A stretch of 64,000 bases of DNA, from NCBI RefSeq assembly GCF_900107285.1, contig NZ_FNPK01000011.1:1-64000 (forward strand). The letters are read 5' to 3'. The position numbers and the translations under genes were made by a program. Shown here piece by piece: positions 18,888 through 27,786 of the stretch. Below the pieces are notes generated by a model. It did not search any database, was not told the origin of the DNA, and saw only the letters and a list, made by a program, of their open reading frames with translations. The stretch comes from Acinetobacter kyonggiensis (GTDB taxonomy: Bacteria > Pseudomonadota > Gammaproteobacteria > Pseudomonadales > Moraxellaceae). Position 1 is the first letter of the stretch, and the number at the start of each line of letters is the position of its first letter.

Positions 18888-18972
18888 TGGTGGGGACGGA
18901 GAGACTCGAACTCTCACACCTTGCGGCGCTGGAACCTAAATCCAGTGCGTCTACCAATTTCGCCACGTCCCC
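18888..18972 (-). tRNA. tRNA-Leu (UAG), second identical copy
   Basis: Same 85-base sequence as 18658-18742, first in the Leu-Trp-Leu order of minus-strand transcription. The short spacers between the three tRNAs and the single terminator suggest one precursor transcript. Confidence 0.95.
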
Positions 18973-19079
18973 AATGGCTGTGTATATTATAGAGATCGAT
19001 TCATGATGACAAGACCTTTTTATGAAAAATCTATTTGTTTGTTTAAATAAAAAACAAAAAAAGTTTTTCTGTATTTTTC

Positions 19080-19895
19080 TTAAACAATTTCAGTCATTAA
19101 GCACTGTTTTAGAGTGTAAATATTGGCAAATCTATATTCTTTTTGCTTCGTCAGCATTCCATTTAAAAGCTTTTTAAACAGTAAAAAATGTTCTGGTAGT
19201 TCAATCGTTAACCTTTGACAGTGCAGATAAGCCCACTCTTGATAATTTTTTGCAGCCAGACGCTGCCCTGTAAGCCATTCATAAATAATGATGCCTAGTG
19301 CATAAATATCAGTTTGAATGGTTTTTGCCGCACCATGAAACAACTCAGGTGCCATATAACGTGGCGTTGCAGTTAAGCTTTGTAATGCGATCTGTGAATT
19401 AATTTCTTGTACATGTTCAAAATCAATCAAGTACACTTTTTGTTGATACTGAACCAAATGCTCTCTTTTTAAATCAGCGTGAATCCAGCCCAATTGATGT
19501 AATTGATCAACGGCATTGAGTACCTGTAATAGTATTTTTTGGATCTCTTGAGTCGACAGAGCAGAACAATCATGAAGCAATAAATCTGCATGCCTTACAA
19601 TCAAGGCAGCTCTCCCCGACACTTGTTGCTCAGCCAAAATATTAACGTCAGGCATAATTTGAAAGGGTAACAAAAAATCTGTACAGCTTTGTTGTTCTAT
19701 ACATTGTTGATAAAAAGCCAATTCATTTAAAAATCCAGCTTCATAATCTGGATTCACATTCGGTGCTTGGGTTTTCAACCAATAATGTTGCTGCTGATAT
19801 TCAAATGCATATAAAGCACGCCCAAAAGCTAAACTTGTCGGCTTGGTCTTTAACGTTAAATTTAAACGAGAAATATCTTCAACATTAAACTGCAA
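19080..19895 (-). CDS. Serine/threonine protein kinase-like protein
   Basis: A 271-residue soluble protein with a Hanks-type kinase fold: K41 in WLKTQ (beta-3 lysine), E58 in the C-helix, catalytic loop IHADLKREHL (H139, D141, K143), LIDFEH in place of the DFG motif (D158, E160) and MAPE at 181-184 before TDIYALGIIIYEWLTG. It lacks a clear glycine loop, and the Asn expected after the catalytic Lys is replaced by His (H146), so activity is uncertain. It overlaps the 3' end of the patatin gene by 11 bases, indicating translational coupling. The target is unknown. Confidence 0.8.
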   Translation of the reverse strand: MQFNVEDISRLNLTLKTKPTSLAFGRALYAFEYQQQHYWLKTQAPNVNPDYEAGFLNELAFYQQCIEQQSCTDFLLPFQIMPDVNILAEQQVSGRAALIVRHADLLLHDCSALSTQEIQKILLQVLNAVDQLHQLGWIHADLKREHLVQYQQKVYLIDFEHVQEINSQIALQSLTATPRYMAPELFHGAAKTIQTDIYALGIIIYEWLTGQRLAAKNYQEWAYLHCQRLTIELPEHFLLFKKLLNGMLTKQKEYRFANIYTLKQCLMTEIV

Positions 19896-21396
19896 TAAAT
19901 TCTGCGGCTTTTTGCTCTGGATCCTGTTGATAATTTAAAAGCTCCAAACAATGTTGAATGGTTTTACCGACGCGGGCATGCGTTTCAATGGATGACATTT
20001 TAGGCCATGTCGCCTGCTCACCCTCACGCTGTAATAATTTAAATAAATATGGCCGTGGGTTTTGCAACATATAAGTATAGTGCCGCGAACTATAATTACC
20101 CACAATATTCAAATCACCATAATAGCCTTGGTCTACCACACCATAACCATGATCGAGCAAGCGTCGTATCGGTGGAATTTTTCCAACCCGCCCACGGGCA
20201 AAGTCCATAATTCCTTTGGTAATGACCTTACCCTGACGACGAATAATCCGTTCTGGCCAACTTAACATATCTTTGCGATAGCGCTCTGCATCACTTTGCA
20301 TAAACGGCACAATATGTGGATTGACCTGACTGGCAATGGTGTAATTTAAATTATACAAGCGTGCCATTTTCTCTTGAGGAAAATCACTGCGTACACTGCC
20401 ATCGACCCAACGCGTGGATGCCATATATGGCGTTAATTCACCATCGTAGCGTTTACTGGTGAGTCTAACTGGCGGAAATAATATCGGGACTGCACAGGAC
20501 GCTAAAACGGCACTCCAGACCAACAAATCTGGTGACGTGTAGGCATTCATAATCCGCGCTTCTTGTGAAGCATCATAAGGGGCTACAGCCACATTGATGT
20601 GCAAGCCAGAAATTTTAAATGCTTCCTCAAAGGTAATATCACCTAAATTTTCCACAAGAAATTTCTTTAGGTATTTCACATCAGCAAGACCGCCATTACC
20701 TTTAAGAAGTTCGCTGAATTTACGAAAATGGAAAGCTTCACTAAAAAAGTTTTCACCATTTAAACGCGCTGAAATTTCTGAGGGTTTTGAAGTCCCTAGC
20801 ATTGCCGTCATAATAGCCCCTGCACTGGAGCCGGATAATACCTTGGGCATTAAATCTTGCTCAAGTAAAGCCTTACATACTCCCGTATGAAACAAACCTA
20901 AGGTTGCTCCTCCGGAGAACATTAAGGCAGGTTGCCCATATGCTTTTTTACAATGCTGAAAAAAATCAATTTTTTCTGACAATGACAAACACTGGCAAGC
21001 AGTTGAAGCAATATAAGCCAGACTTTCACTGACTTCTTCTACATAATCTTCAATAATTTTTTTAGTTCCCATATATGTCGCAGTAAACAACATGGGATGA
21101 GCAATATTCGCAATATCGTAGGTTAAACCTTCACGTAATATATACATGAGATCACGGGTACGTTTTTGGAAACGATAGCGTTTTAATAAAACTAATCGAT
21201 GAGCAATAATTTCAGCATCAAAATAAGGTGAACAGTTATCAAATTTCCATTCTTGCGCGCCAGATTCTTCATCTATTTTCAGCGCGATACTTTTCCATTC
21301 TTCATATGATTCGGCTGTTCCAAGTTGGCTTTTTAATTTTTTTATTCGATACGCTTGATGTGGATTAATATCTTGTGTGAAATCTTTAAATAACAT
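19885..21396 (-). CDS. Patatin-like phospholipase with DUF3336 domain
   Basis: A 503-residue protein with a DUF3336 region at about residues 1-140 and a patatin domain after it. The oxyanion loop GGATLG (162-167), the nucleophile elbow GSSAG (Ser191) and the catalytic-dyad Asp in WVDGSVRSDFP are all present, so it should be an active lipid acyl hydrolase. The architecture resembles yeast TGL lipases and their bacterial relatives. No signal peptide or transport domain is evident, so it is probably cytoplasmic or membrane-peripheral. It is the upstream partner of the overlapping kinase-like gene. Confidence 0.88.
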   Translation of the reverse strand: MLFKDFTQDINPHQAYRIKKLKSQLGTAESYEEWKSIALKIDEESGAQEWKFDNCSPYFDAEIIAHRLVLLKRYRFQKRTRDLMYILREGLTYDIANIAHPMLFTATYMGTKKIIEDYVEEVSESLAYIASTACQCLSLSEKIDFFQHCKKAYGQPALMFSGGATLGLFHTGVCKALLEQDLMPKVLSGSSAGAIMTAMLGTSKPSEISARLNGENFFSEAFHFRKFSELLKGNGGLADVKYLKKFLVENLGDITFEEAFKISGLHINVAVAPYDASQEARIMNAYTSPDLLVWSAVLASCAVPILFPPVRLTSKRYDGELTPYMASTRWVDGSVRSDFPQEKMARLYNLNYTIASQVNPHIVPFMQSDAERYRKDMLSWPERIIRRQGKVITKGIMDFARGRVGKIPPIRRLLDHGYGVVDQGYYGDLNIVGNYSSRHYTYMLQNPRPYLFKLLQREGEQATWPKMSSIETHARVGKTIQHCLELLNYQQDPEQKAAEFIAV

Positions 21397-21585
21397 ACCT
21401 ATCCCTCAAACATTTTCATTTTCATCCACTATCCATGATAGGGCATCAAGCATGACATTGACAGAAAACTCAGCGGATTATCATGACAAAAAATGCCTAT
21501 TCCATTGGCAAATCACGACTAATTGATATACAGTTCTTAAGCAAAACTATCTTTTTTATCTTTCAAACGTACAAGCTGAACAATC

Positions 21586-22458
21586 ATGGCAACAATTGAT
21601 TTACCTGACCATATCTTAGAAGCTCTTTCCACTGTACTCCAACAACTACAGCAGAACTTACCAGAACTGAAACAAGAAACTGACTTTTCAGCATCCGCTT
21701 ATAAATGGCAAGACAAACAATTGAAAGCCATTCAACAGCCGAAGAAAATTTATTTAGATGATTTAAAAGGTATTGAAAAGCAAAAAGAAAAAGTAATTCA
21801 AAACACCTTGCAATTTCTGCAAGGTCTACCGGCTAATGACGTACTACTCACAGGCTCACGTGGTACGGGAAAATCCTCTATTGTCCGTGCTTTACTGACT
21901 CAATATGAATCTAAAGGCTTACGTTTAATTGAAATAGAACGTGATGATTTATCAGACTTACCCGAAATTCAGAAATTGATTGCAGACCGTCCTGAAAAAT
22001 TTGTTGTGTATTGTGATGATTTGGCTTTTAACGCAGAAGATGAAAACTACCGCAGTTTAAAAAGTGTGCTAGATGGTTCCCTACAGTCAGGTTCAAGCAA
22101 TTTTATTATTTATGCAACCAGTAACCGTCGTCATCTATTGCCTGAATTTATGCATGAAAATACGCCTGTGACACGCGTGGATGTCCCGCAATACAACGAA
22201 TTACACCCTCAAGAAGCGATTGAAGAAAAAATTTCATTGTCTGATCGTTTTGGCTTATGGCTGTCTTTTTATCCAATGGATCAGAAGCTCTATCTAGAAA
22301 TCGTAGAACATTATTTGGCCAAAGCAGATATTCACTTTACTGATGAAGTCCGAGCTGAGTCTTTAAGATGGTGTCAATTACGTGGTCAGCGTTCTGGACG
22401 TGCAGCTTATCAATTTTCCAAACATTGGATTGGTTCACAACGATTGGTAGCCTTTTAA
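21586..22458 (+). CDS. DUF815 family P-loop ATPase
   Basis: A 290-residue AAA-type ATPase of the DUF815 family. The Walker A motif is LLTGSRGTGKSSIV, the Walker B-like strand FVVYCDDLAF, a sensor-1 type YATSNRRHLLPE follows, and an arginine-rich C-terminal helix has LRGQRSGRAAYQFSKHW. The family is widespread and its role is not established. It is divergent from the patatin gene and is followed by a 269-base gap without features. Confidence 0.85.
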   Translation: MATIDLPDHILEALSTVLQQLQQNLPELKQETDFSASAYKWQDKQLKAIQQPKKIYLDDLKGIEKQKEKVIQNTLQFLQGLPANDVLLTGSRGTGKSSIVRALLTQYESKGLRLIEIERDDLSDLPEIQKLIADRPEKFVVYCDDLAFNAEDENYRSLKSVLDGSLQSGSSNFIIYATSNRRHLLPEFMHENTPVTRVDVPQYNELHPQEAIEEKISLSDRFGLWLSFYPMDQKLYLEIVEHYLAKADIHFTDEVRAESLRWCQLRGQRSGRAAYQFSKHWIGSQRLVAF

Positions 22459-22727
22459 TTTCGCATGATTTCTGAAATAATGATCTAAAATCAAATGCAC
22501 AATCATTTTAGGTTGTTGTTTCAGTCATTCCTATTTGCAATAATTCTAGATTATTGATTGTTTAATATCTTCTTTCTCAAAGCACTGAATCCTTTTATTT
22601 GAGTGATATAAACAGCTATGGTTTATACATTGCAGTTTTGACCTATCACAACGCCTTAAACGCTATCCAACCTCTTTATGAATAGTGTTCATTATTCAGA
22701 GAAATCACACATTTTAAGGAATACCCC

Positions 22728-23294
22728 ATGACCGATAATGAACAAGTTTCATTAACGCCTAAGTCTGATGCCAAAGCATTTTCACGCAGTTTTGACTTTT
22801 CACTCGACTTTGAAAAGATTAATTTTAGAAAGCGTCCGACCTTATATCGCATTGGGCGCGGTGAAGAAGGTGTTTTATTGGTTGAACCGTATAAATCTGA
22901 AATTTCACCATTTTGGCAATTTGAAGATGAAGCACAAGCCACTGAAAGTAGTACAAAAATCTTTGCATTATTCTTAGATTATTTAGAGAAAAATGATTTT
23001 GTTGGCGCAGACATGGCAAGAAAATTTTTGCTCATGGGTTATACACGTGCGCGTCGTTATGCAAACCATAAAAAAGGCACATCTAAAACTGGCCGAAAAA
23101 ATAAAGGTGCAACAACCAAAGTTAAAATATTACTTAATGATGCTGTAACAACTGAAAAACATCCACGCAGCCATACAGATGAAGTCAAAGCGACTGTGGC
23201 GAAAATTTTTAAAGATAAAAGTGATCAAGCAAAATTAAATCCAAAATATATTGAGCTTAAAGATCAATTCAATGCATTGATCCGTCAAGATTAA
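22728..23294 (+). CDS. DUF4385 family protein
   Basis: A 188-residue soluble protein matching DUF4385: FDFSLDFEKINFRKRPTLYRIGRGEEGVLLVEPYKSEISPFWQF-like core and the MARKFLLMGYTRARRYANHK helix, followed by a lysine-rich stretch (KKGTSKTGRKNKGATTK). Function unknown; the basic linker suggests nucleic acid contact, but this is inference. Strong terminator downstream. Confidence 0.8.
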   Translation: MTDNEQVSLTPKSDAKAFSRSFDFSLDFEKINFRKRPTLYRIGRGEEGVLLVEPYKSEISPFWQFEDEAQATESSTKIFALFLDYLEKNDFVGADMARKFLLMGYTRARRYANHKKGTSKTGRKNKGATTKVKILLNDAVTTEKHPRSHTDEVKATVAKIFKDKSDQAKLNPKYIELKDQFNALIRQD

Positions 23295-23321
23295 TTAAAG
23301 CATTCATTAAGCTATTCATTT

Positions 23322-23358
23322 AAAAAGAGTAATTTCTCATTGAAAAATTACTCTTTTT
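23322..23358 (+). terminator. Terminator of the DUF4385 gene
   Basis: AAAAAGAGTAATTT (23322-23335) and AAATTACTCTTTTT (23345-23358) form a perfect 14-base stem. Confidence 0.88.
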
Positions 23359-23427
23359 ATTGTTCCAAGTTTCTTTTCAACAATACACAACTTAAAACCA
23401 TTAATATTGAGCCAAATGGAAATAAAA

Positions 23428-23447
23428 AAAGAGGCTTTCGCCTCTTT
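23428..23447 (-). terminator. tsaD terminator
   Basis: AAAGAGGC and GCCTCTTT enclose a four-base loop that reads GAAA on the minus strand, followed by seven T residues. Confidence 0.9.
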
Positions 23448-23461
23448 TCAAAATCCAATAT

Positions 23462-24478
23462 TTAGCCTTGCTCAGGATTACTCAATTCCGTCATTGGCCA
23501 ACGCGGTGTCGTGGTTACCGACAAACCATCACATTGCCCTGCTTTTAAACGCTGATAACCTGCAAAGGCAATCATTGCACCATTATCAGTACATAATGCA
23601 GGTTCTGCATAGTAAACAGTCGCTTTAATTTTCGCTAAATCTGCTTCTAAACGTTCACGCAAACGCGAATTGGCACTGACACCACCCGCAATCACCAACC
23701 GCTTTAAACCCGTTTGCTTCAACGCTTTAACCGATTTTTTAACCAAGGTATCAACCAAGGCTTCTTGAAAAGACGCAGCAATATCTGCTTCGCGGCCTTG
23801 ACCAGCAACTTTTTTCAATTGAATTGAAACCGCAGTTTTTAAACCACTAAATGAAAAGTCCAATCCTTGGTGTAACATCGGACGTGGAAAATCAAAAGCT
23901 GTTGCACTGCCTTGCAAGGCTAATTTAGAAACATTCGGCCCACCCGGATAAGCAAGCCCCATCATTTTTGCGACTTTATCAAAAGCTTCACCCGCAGCAT
24001 CATCAATTGACTCGCCAAGGAGTTCATATTGACCAATGCCATGTGCTGCCATAAGCTGGGTATGCCCACCAGAGACCAATAAAGCGACAAATGGAAATTC
24101 TGGTGGGGTCTCAGACAATAAAGGTGCCAGCATATGACCTTCCATATGATGCACACCAATTGCTGGTTTATTTAATGCAAATGCCAAGGTACGACCAAAT
24201 AATGCACCGGTCATTAACGCACCCATTAAGCCAGGGCCACGGGTATAAGCAATCGCATCAATTTCTGATTTTTGAATTTTACTTTCTTCAAGCAATTGAT
24301 TCAACAAAGGAATTAGCTTGCGGACATGGTCACGCGAAGCCAACTCTGGCACAACACCACCATATTCAGCATGCAATTTAATCTGGCTATATAGCACCTG
24401 TGCTCTTAAACCAACTTCACTGTCATAAAGTGCTAAACCTGTTTCATCACATGAAGTTTCTAAGCCAAGAACGATCAT
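23462..24478 (-). CDS. tsaD: tRNA N6-threonylcarbamoyladenosine transferase
   Basis: TsaD transfers the threonylcarbamoyl group to A37 of ANN-decoding tRNAs, working with TsaB and TsaE. The 338-residue ASKHA-fold protein shows [15 protein letters not shown] at the N-terminus, the metal-binding HMEGH (H111, H115), VSGGHTQLM, the [19 protein letters not shown] region and [16 protein letters not shown] near the C-terminus. It is divergent from rpsU, the arrangement usual in gammaproteobacteria. Confidence 0.96.
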   Translation of the reverse strand: MIVLGLETSCDETGLALYDSEVGLRAQVLYSQIKLHAEYGGVVPELASRDHVRKLIPLLNQLLEESKIQKSEIDAIAYTRGPGLMGALMTGALFGRTLAFALNKPAIGVHHMEGHMLAPLLSETPPEFPFVALLVSGGHTQLMAAHGIGQYELLGESIDDAAGEAFDKVAKMMGLAYPGGPNVSKLALQGSATAFDFPRPMLHQGLDFSFSGLKTAVSIQLKKVAGQGREADIAASFQEALVDTLVKKSVKALKQTGLKRLVIAGGVSANSRLRERLEADLAKIKATVYYAEPALCTDNGAMIAFAGYQRLKAGQCDGLSVTTTPRWPMTELSNPEQG

Positions 24479-24571
24479 TAAACTGCCTTTTACCCGTATC
24501 TAAATATTGCTAATGCTATTATAGACTTGTGATATGAGATGTAAATGAGTAAAATACTGTCCTTCACTTGT

Positions 24572-24595
24572 GATCTAGGCAATCCAGTCTAGATC
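24572..24595. promoter_or_regulatory. Inverted repeat in the tsaD-rpsU promoter region
   Basis: GATCTAG (24572-24578) and CTAGATC (24589-24595) are a perfect inverted repeat with a ten-base spacer, 27 bases before the rpsU ATG. It could be an operator or a leader hairpin of rpsU; there is no direct evidence for either. Confidence 0.4.
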
Positions 24596-24622
24596 TTATC
24601 CATAACTTAATGAGGATTCTTC

Positions 24623-24838
24623 ATGCCACAAGTTAAATTGAAAGAAGGCGAACCAGTAGACGTAGCTATCCGTCGTTTCAAACGTTCATGCGAAAAAGCG
24701 GGTGTTTTAGCTGATGTTCGTAAACGCGAATTCTATGAAAAACCAACTCAAGAACGTAAACGCAAAAAAGCTGCTGCAGTTAAACGCTACCAAAAGAAAT
24801 TGGCGCGTGAATCTGTACGTACTACTCGCCTTTACTAA
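24623..24838 (+). CDS. rpsU: 30S ribosomal protein S21
   Basis: The 71-residue S21 protein of the small subunit. The sequence is typical: [31 protein letters not shown] start and a basic [19 protein letters not shown] tail. GAGGA lies upstream of the ATG. It is followed 39 bases later by yqeY, as in many gammaproteobacteria, but dnaG and rpoD, often in the same operon, are not downstream here. Confidence 0.97.
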
Positions 24839-24877
24839 AATTAATTTGTGACTGATTGACTGAACTGGGAAAAATAG

Positions 24878-25324
24878 ATGACGACTTTAAAAAACCAAAT
24901 AACTGAAGTTTTGAAAGCAGCTATGCGCGCTAAAGAAATGTCTAAGTTAACGGTCATTCGTGGTCTACAGGCAGCAATCAAACAAATTGAAATCGATGAG
25001 CGCGTAGAGCTTGATGATAGTCGAGTTCTTGCGGTCATTGAAAAGCAAATCAAACAACGTAAAGAATCGATTAAAGCCTTTGAAGGTGCTAATCGACAAG
25101 ACTTAGCTAGTAAGGAACAAGCCGAGGTTGAGATTATCTCTCAATTTCTACCAGCAGCTATGACTGAGGAAGAACTTGATTCAATCATTGCACAGACGAT
25201 TACTGCGCAAGAAGCTACTAGCATGAAAGATATGGGTAAGGTGATGAATTCTCTACGTCCGATCATAGCCGGACGTGCCGATCCTGCACAAGTTTCTGCA
25301 AAAATTAAAGCAAAACTTGCGTAA
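24878..25324 (+). CDS. yqeY: GatB/YqeY domain protein
   Basis: A 148-residue YqeY protein, a stand-alone relative of the C-terminal domain of the amidotransferase subunit GatB. Family segments visible are LTVIRGLQAAIKQIEIDER, VIEKQIKQRKESI, ISQFLPAAMTEEEL and the C-terminal RPIIAGRADPAQVSAKIKAKL. It probably binds tRNA, but no specific role is established. It is co-directional with rpsU and likely co-transcribed. Confidence 0.93.
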   Translation: MTTLKNQITEVLKAAMRAKEMSKLTVIRGLQAAIKQIEIDERVELDDSRVLAVIEKQIKQRKESIKAFEGANRQDLASKEQAEVEIISQFLPAAMTEEELDSIIAQTITAQEATSMKDMGKVMNSLRPIIAGRADPAQVSAKIKAKLA

Positions 25325-25398
25325 TCCCGCTCTTATCAAATCTATTCTTTAACGTTGAACTGCCTTTATTTCAAAGACAGTTCAAAAGTTGTTATTTT

Positions 25399-25761
25399 CT
25401 ATTTCAGATCACATTGAACATTATATTTTTTCAAAATTAACATCTCTTTTGACGACATTACTTGATCAATCACATCTTGCTTAGTCATTTGTCTAAATTG
25501 ACGATCTAGAGCCCCTCTATTTTGATCTGCTGCTTGATATAACTGCTCAACATAATCCCCAACAATTCCACAAAATTGCACCTGTTGCGGTGCTGTGAAA
25601 TTGGTCTGTCGAGCATCTAAACCACTAAAAAAATTCCTTGTTTCCTGCTTATATTGCTTAGAAATTTTTTCCACTGCTGCTACATATTGCTCTACGCTCG
25701 CAAAGACAACACCAGATGCAGAACACCCCAGCATAAACATGCAAAATAATATTTTTTTCAT
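25399..25761 (-). CDS. Hypothetical secreted protein
   Basis: A 120-residue protein with an N-terminal signal peptide (KKILFCMFMLG, likely cleavage after VFA), hence periplasmic. The mature part is mainly helical and has two cysteines (in VQFCGIVGDY and the terminal NVQCDLK) that could form a disulfide. I do not recognise a family. The GFA gene lies 82 bases upstream on the same strand. Confidence 0.65.
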   Translation of the reverse strand: MKKILFCMFMLGCSASGVVFASVEQYVAAVEKISKQYKQETRNFFSGLDARQTNFTAPQQVQFCGIVGDYVEQLYQAADQNRGALDRQFRQMTKQDVIDQVMSSKEMLILKKYNVQCDLK

Positions 25762-25842
25762 AAATCAATCAATACTGTTCATCGTTAAAAACATAAATTC
25801 AAACCAAGATTATCATATACTTAGCAACTTTAACGGTAGATT

Positions 25843-26211
25843 TCATTCATCTATATGCAAAAAAGATGGTTTGTATTCCAAGTAAGCCTGTTCCGTCGGT
25901 GCTGGCAATTGACCACTCGTTACCGTTCCCAAGCGTAAACGTATAACCTCAGGTAAATCCACCCGATAAGAATAAATAGGACTACCACACTCTTGGCAAA
26001 AAACACGTGCTTTATGAGGACTATGAAAATATTCTTTTAGAAATTTAATACCACTACTAATCTCGAATTTAGATTTATCCAGCGCACTATTCCAGCCAAA
26101 TACAGAACCCTGAGCACGCTGACAATGCTCACAATAACAGATGATTGTTTTTTCAATATCCGCATGATAACGGTACGTTACTAAGCCACATAAACATTGT
26201 CCCTCGACCAT
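25843..26211 (-). CDS. GFA family zinc protein (glutathione-dependent formaldehyde-activating-like)
   Basis: A 122-residue Mss4-like fold protein of the GFA/CENP-V family. The zinc-binding cysteines are in GQCLCGLV, CYCEHCQRAQG and FCQECGSPIY. The family includes a formaldehyde-glutathione binding protein, but most members, including this one, have no proven activity. It stands between a BepA-like protease gene and a secreted hypothetical gene on the same strand. Confidence 0.85.
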   Translation of the reverse strand: MVEGQCLCGLVTYRYHADIEKTIICYCEHCQRAQGSVFGWNSALDKSKFEISSGIKFLKEYFHSPHKARVFCQECGSPIYSYRVDLPEVIRLRLGTVTSGQLPAPTEQAYLEYKPSFLHIDE

Positions 26212-26260
26212 CTTCGACTCCTTATTTTTATTATCATTACTGCAAAATAATACTGGTGAA

Positions 26261-27700
26261 TTAAATTTTTAGCTGCCGCTCTTTTTGCATTTCACCCAGT
26301 CGCATTTTAAGTTTTGCAGACAATACCTCATTATTTTTAACCAAACGCTCTGCATGCAACAATGACTTAATCGCATTTTCTTCCCAACCTGACCAATACT
26401 CAACCTCTGCACGATAACGTAATACATTCACTGTTCTAAAAGGTGATTGTTGATCAATATTGGCAGCTTGCTGCATTAAACGCCATGCGGAAATATCCCT
26501 CGGATTCTTATTTGCAAAGGGCTGAATCAAATTCAAGGCTTGCCCCGCTTCCTTTTGACGAATCAACACTTCTGCCCACTTAAAAGCTAAAGCCCGATTT
26601 TCAGGCATAATGCGTGCAGTGGATTGAATCGCCTTATATGCTTCATCGACTTTATTTTGCCCTAAATAAATATCCGTTTGCATGAGAATCATCAAATTAT
26701 TTAAACGCTGATGCAGCTTTGCCTGATCTAAAGCTTGCTGAGCGAGAACATAATCGCCTTGTTTTAAATAAAATGCCGATAAAGCCAACTGTCCTGCAAA
26801 ATTTTTACGATTTGCCAAAATTTGTAATTGTTGTTCCGTTGCCTGATTAGAGATCACCATACTGTACCATTTCAGTATTTCAAAATCCTCATCATGCAAA
26901 TTCGACTTCACTTGAGGCAGTTGATTTGCCCGTAAGCGCGCTTCACTCATCCGCTCCGTGCTCAGTGGGTGCGTTAACCAAAAATCAGGTAAAAAAGACA
27001 CTTGACTGGTCGCGCGATGCATTACCTCAAAAAAGTCAGCCATACTCTGTGGGTTATAACCCGCTGAATACATATATTGCATACCAATACGATCTGCTTC
27101 ACGCTCTTGGTTACGGCTATAATTCAGTTGCTTATCCATTAATGCAGCTTGTGTCCCCAGCATCACGGCCGTACCAACATCGCCATCCGCTTGCGAAGCA
27201 ACCAAAGCCCCGACTAAAAGTCCCGCTAAGGTCAGTAAACCTTGTCCCTTAAATGCTTCTTGTGAACGACTGTAATGACGTTGTGATACATGTGCCACCT
27301 CATGTGCCATTACACCAGCCACTTCATCCATATTTCGAGCAGAGGTAATTAAGCCTGCATTAAGCGCAAACAATCCACCAGGAACAGCAAACGCATTAAT
27401 TTGAGCATCGTTAATAATTACTAAACCTATAGGCTGCCCAAGCTGAGTTTGGCTTAAAATATGTGAAAATACATTAAATAATTGATCTTCTAACCATGGG
27501 TTTTGCATGACTGGCATGTGTCTTTGCACTTCACGAAAGACTTTTTCCCCAATCATTTTTTCTTTTTGTTGGTCAATTAAACCAATTCCACTGCCAATTT
27601 CAGGAACACTAAACTGTGGCAAAGCATTCACATTAGCACTGTGAGTTGCCCCCATGACTGAAATCAAAGCCGTACTACAAGCCAATAAAAACCGTTTCAA
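26261..27700 (-). CDS. M48 family metalloprotease with TPR repeats (BepA/YfgC-like)
   Basis: A 479-residue periplasmic protease: signal peptide (LLACSTALISVMGATHSANVNA), M48 domain with the HEVAH zinc motif (H133, E134, H137) and third ligand region NQEREADRIGMQYM, then a tetratricopeptide region from about residue 290. Length and architecture match E. coli BepA, which assists LptD assembly and degrades misassembled outer-membrane proteins. The same role is likely here but is inference. Confidence 0.9.
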   Translation of the reverse strand: MKRFLLACSTALISVMGATHSANVNALPQFSVPEIGSGIGLIDQQKEKMIGEKVFREVQRHMPVMQNPWLEDQLFNVFSHILSQTQLGQPIGLVIINDAQINAFAVPGGLFALNAGLITSARNMDEVAGVMAHEVAHVSQRHYSRSQEAFKGQGLLTLAGLLVGALVASQADGDVGTAVMLGTQAALMDKQLNYSRNQEREADRIGMQYMYSAGYNPQSMADFFEVMHRATSQVSFLPDFWLTHPLSTERMSEARLRANQLPQVKSNLHDEDFEILKWYSMVISNQATEQQLQILANRKNFAGQLALSAFYLKQGDYVLAQQALDQAKLHQRLNNLMILMQTDIYLGQNKVDEAYKAIQSTARIMPENRALAFKWAEVLIRQKEAGQALNLIQPFANKNPRDISAWRLMQQAANIDQQSPFRTVNVLRYRAEVEYWSGWEENAIKSLLHAERLVKNNEVLSAKLKMRLGEMQKERQLKI

Positions 27701-27786
27701 TGCTATATACTCAAACTGCTTTTTTTCAATTTATCAAACTATAGCATTGAAAATTGGAGGCATTTGCAATGAAGTGTTATCAAATT

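Noticed and set aside
24878..25398. rpsU-dnaG-rpoD macromolecular synthesis operon
   Set aside because: After yqeY the next gene is an unrelated convergent secreted protein; dnaG and rpoD are not here.
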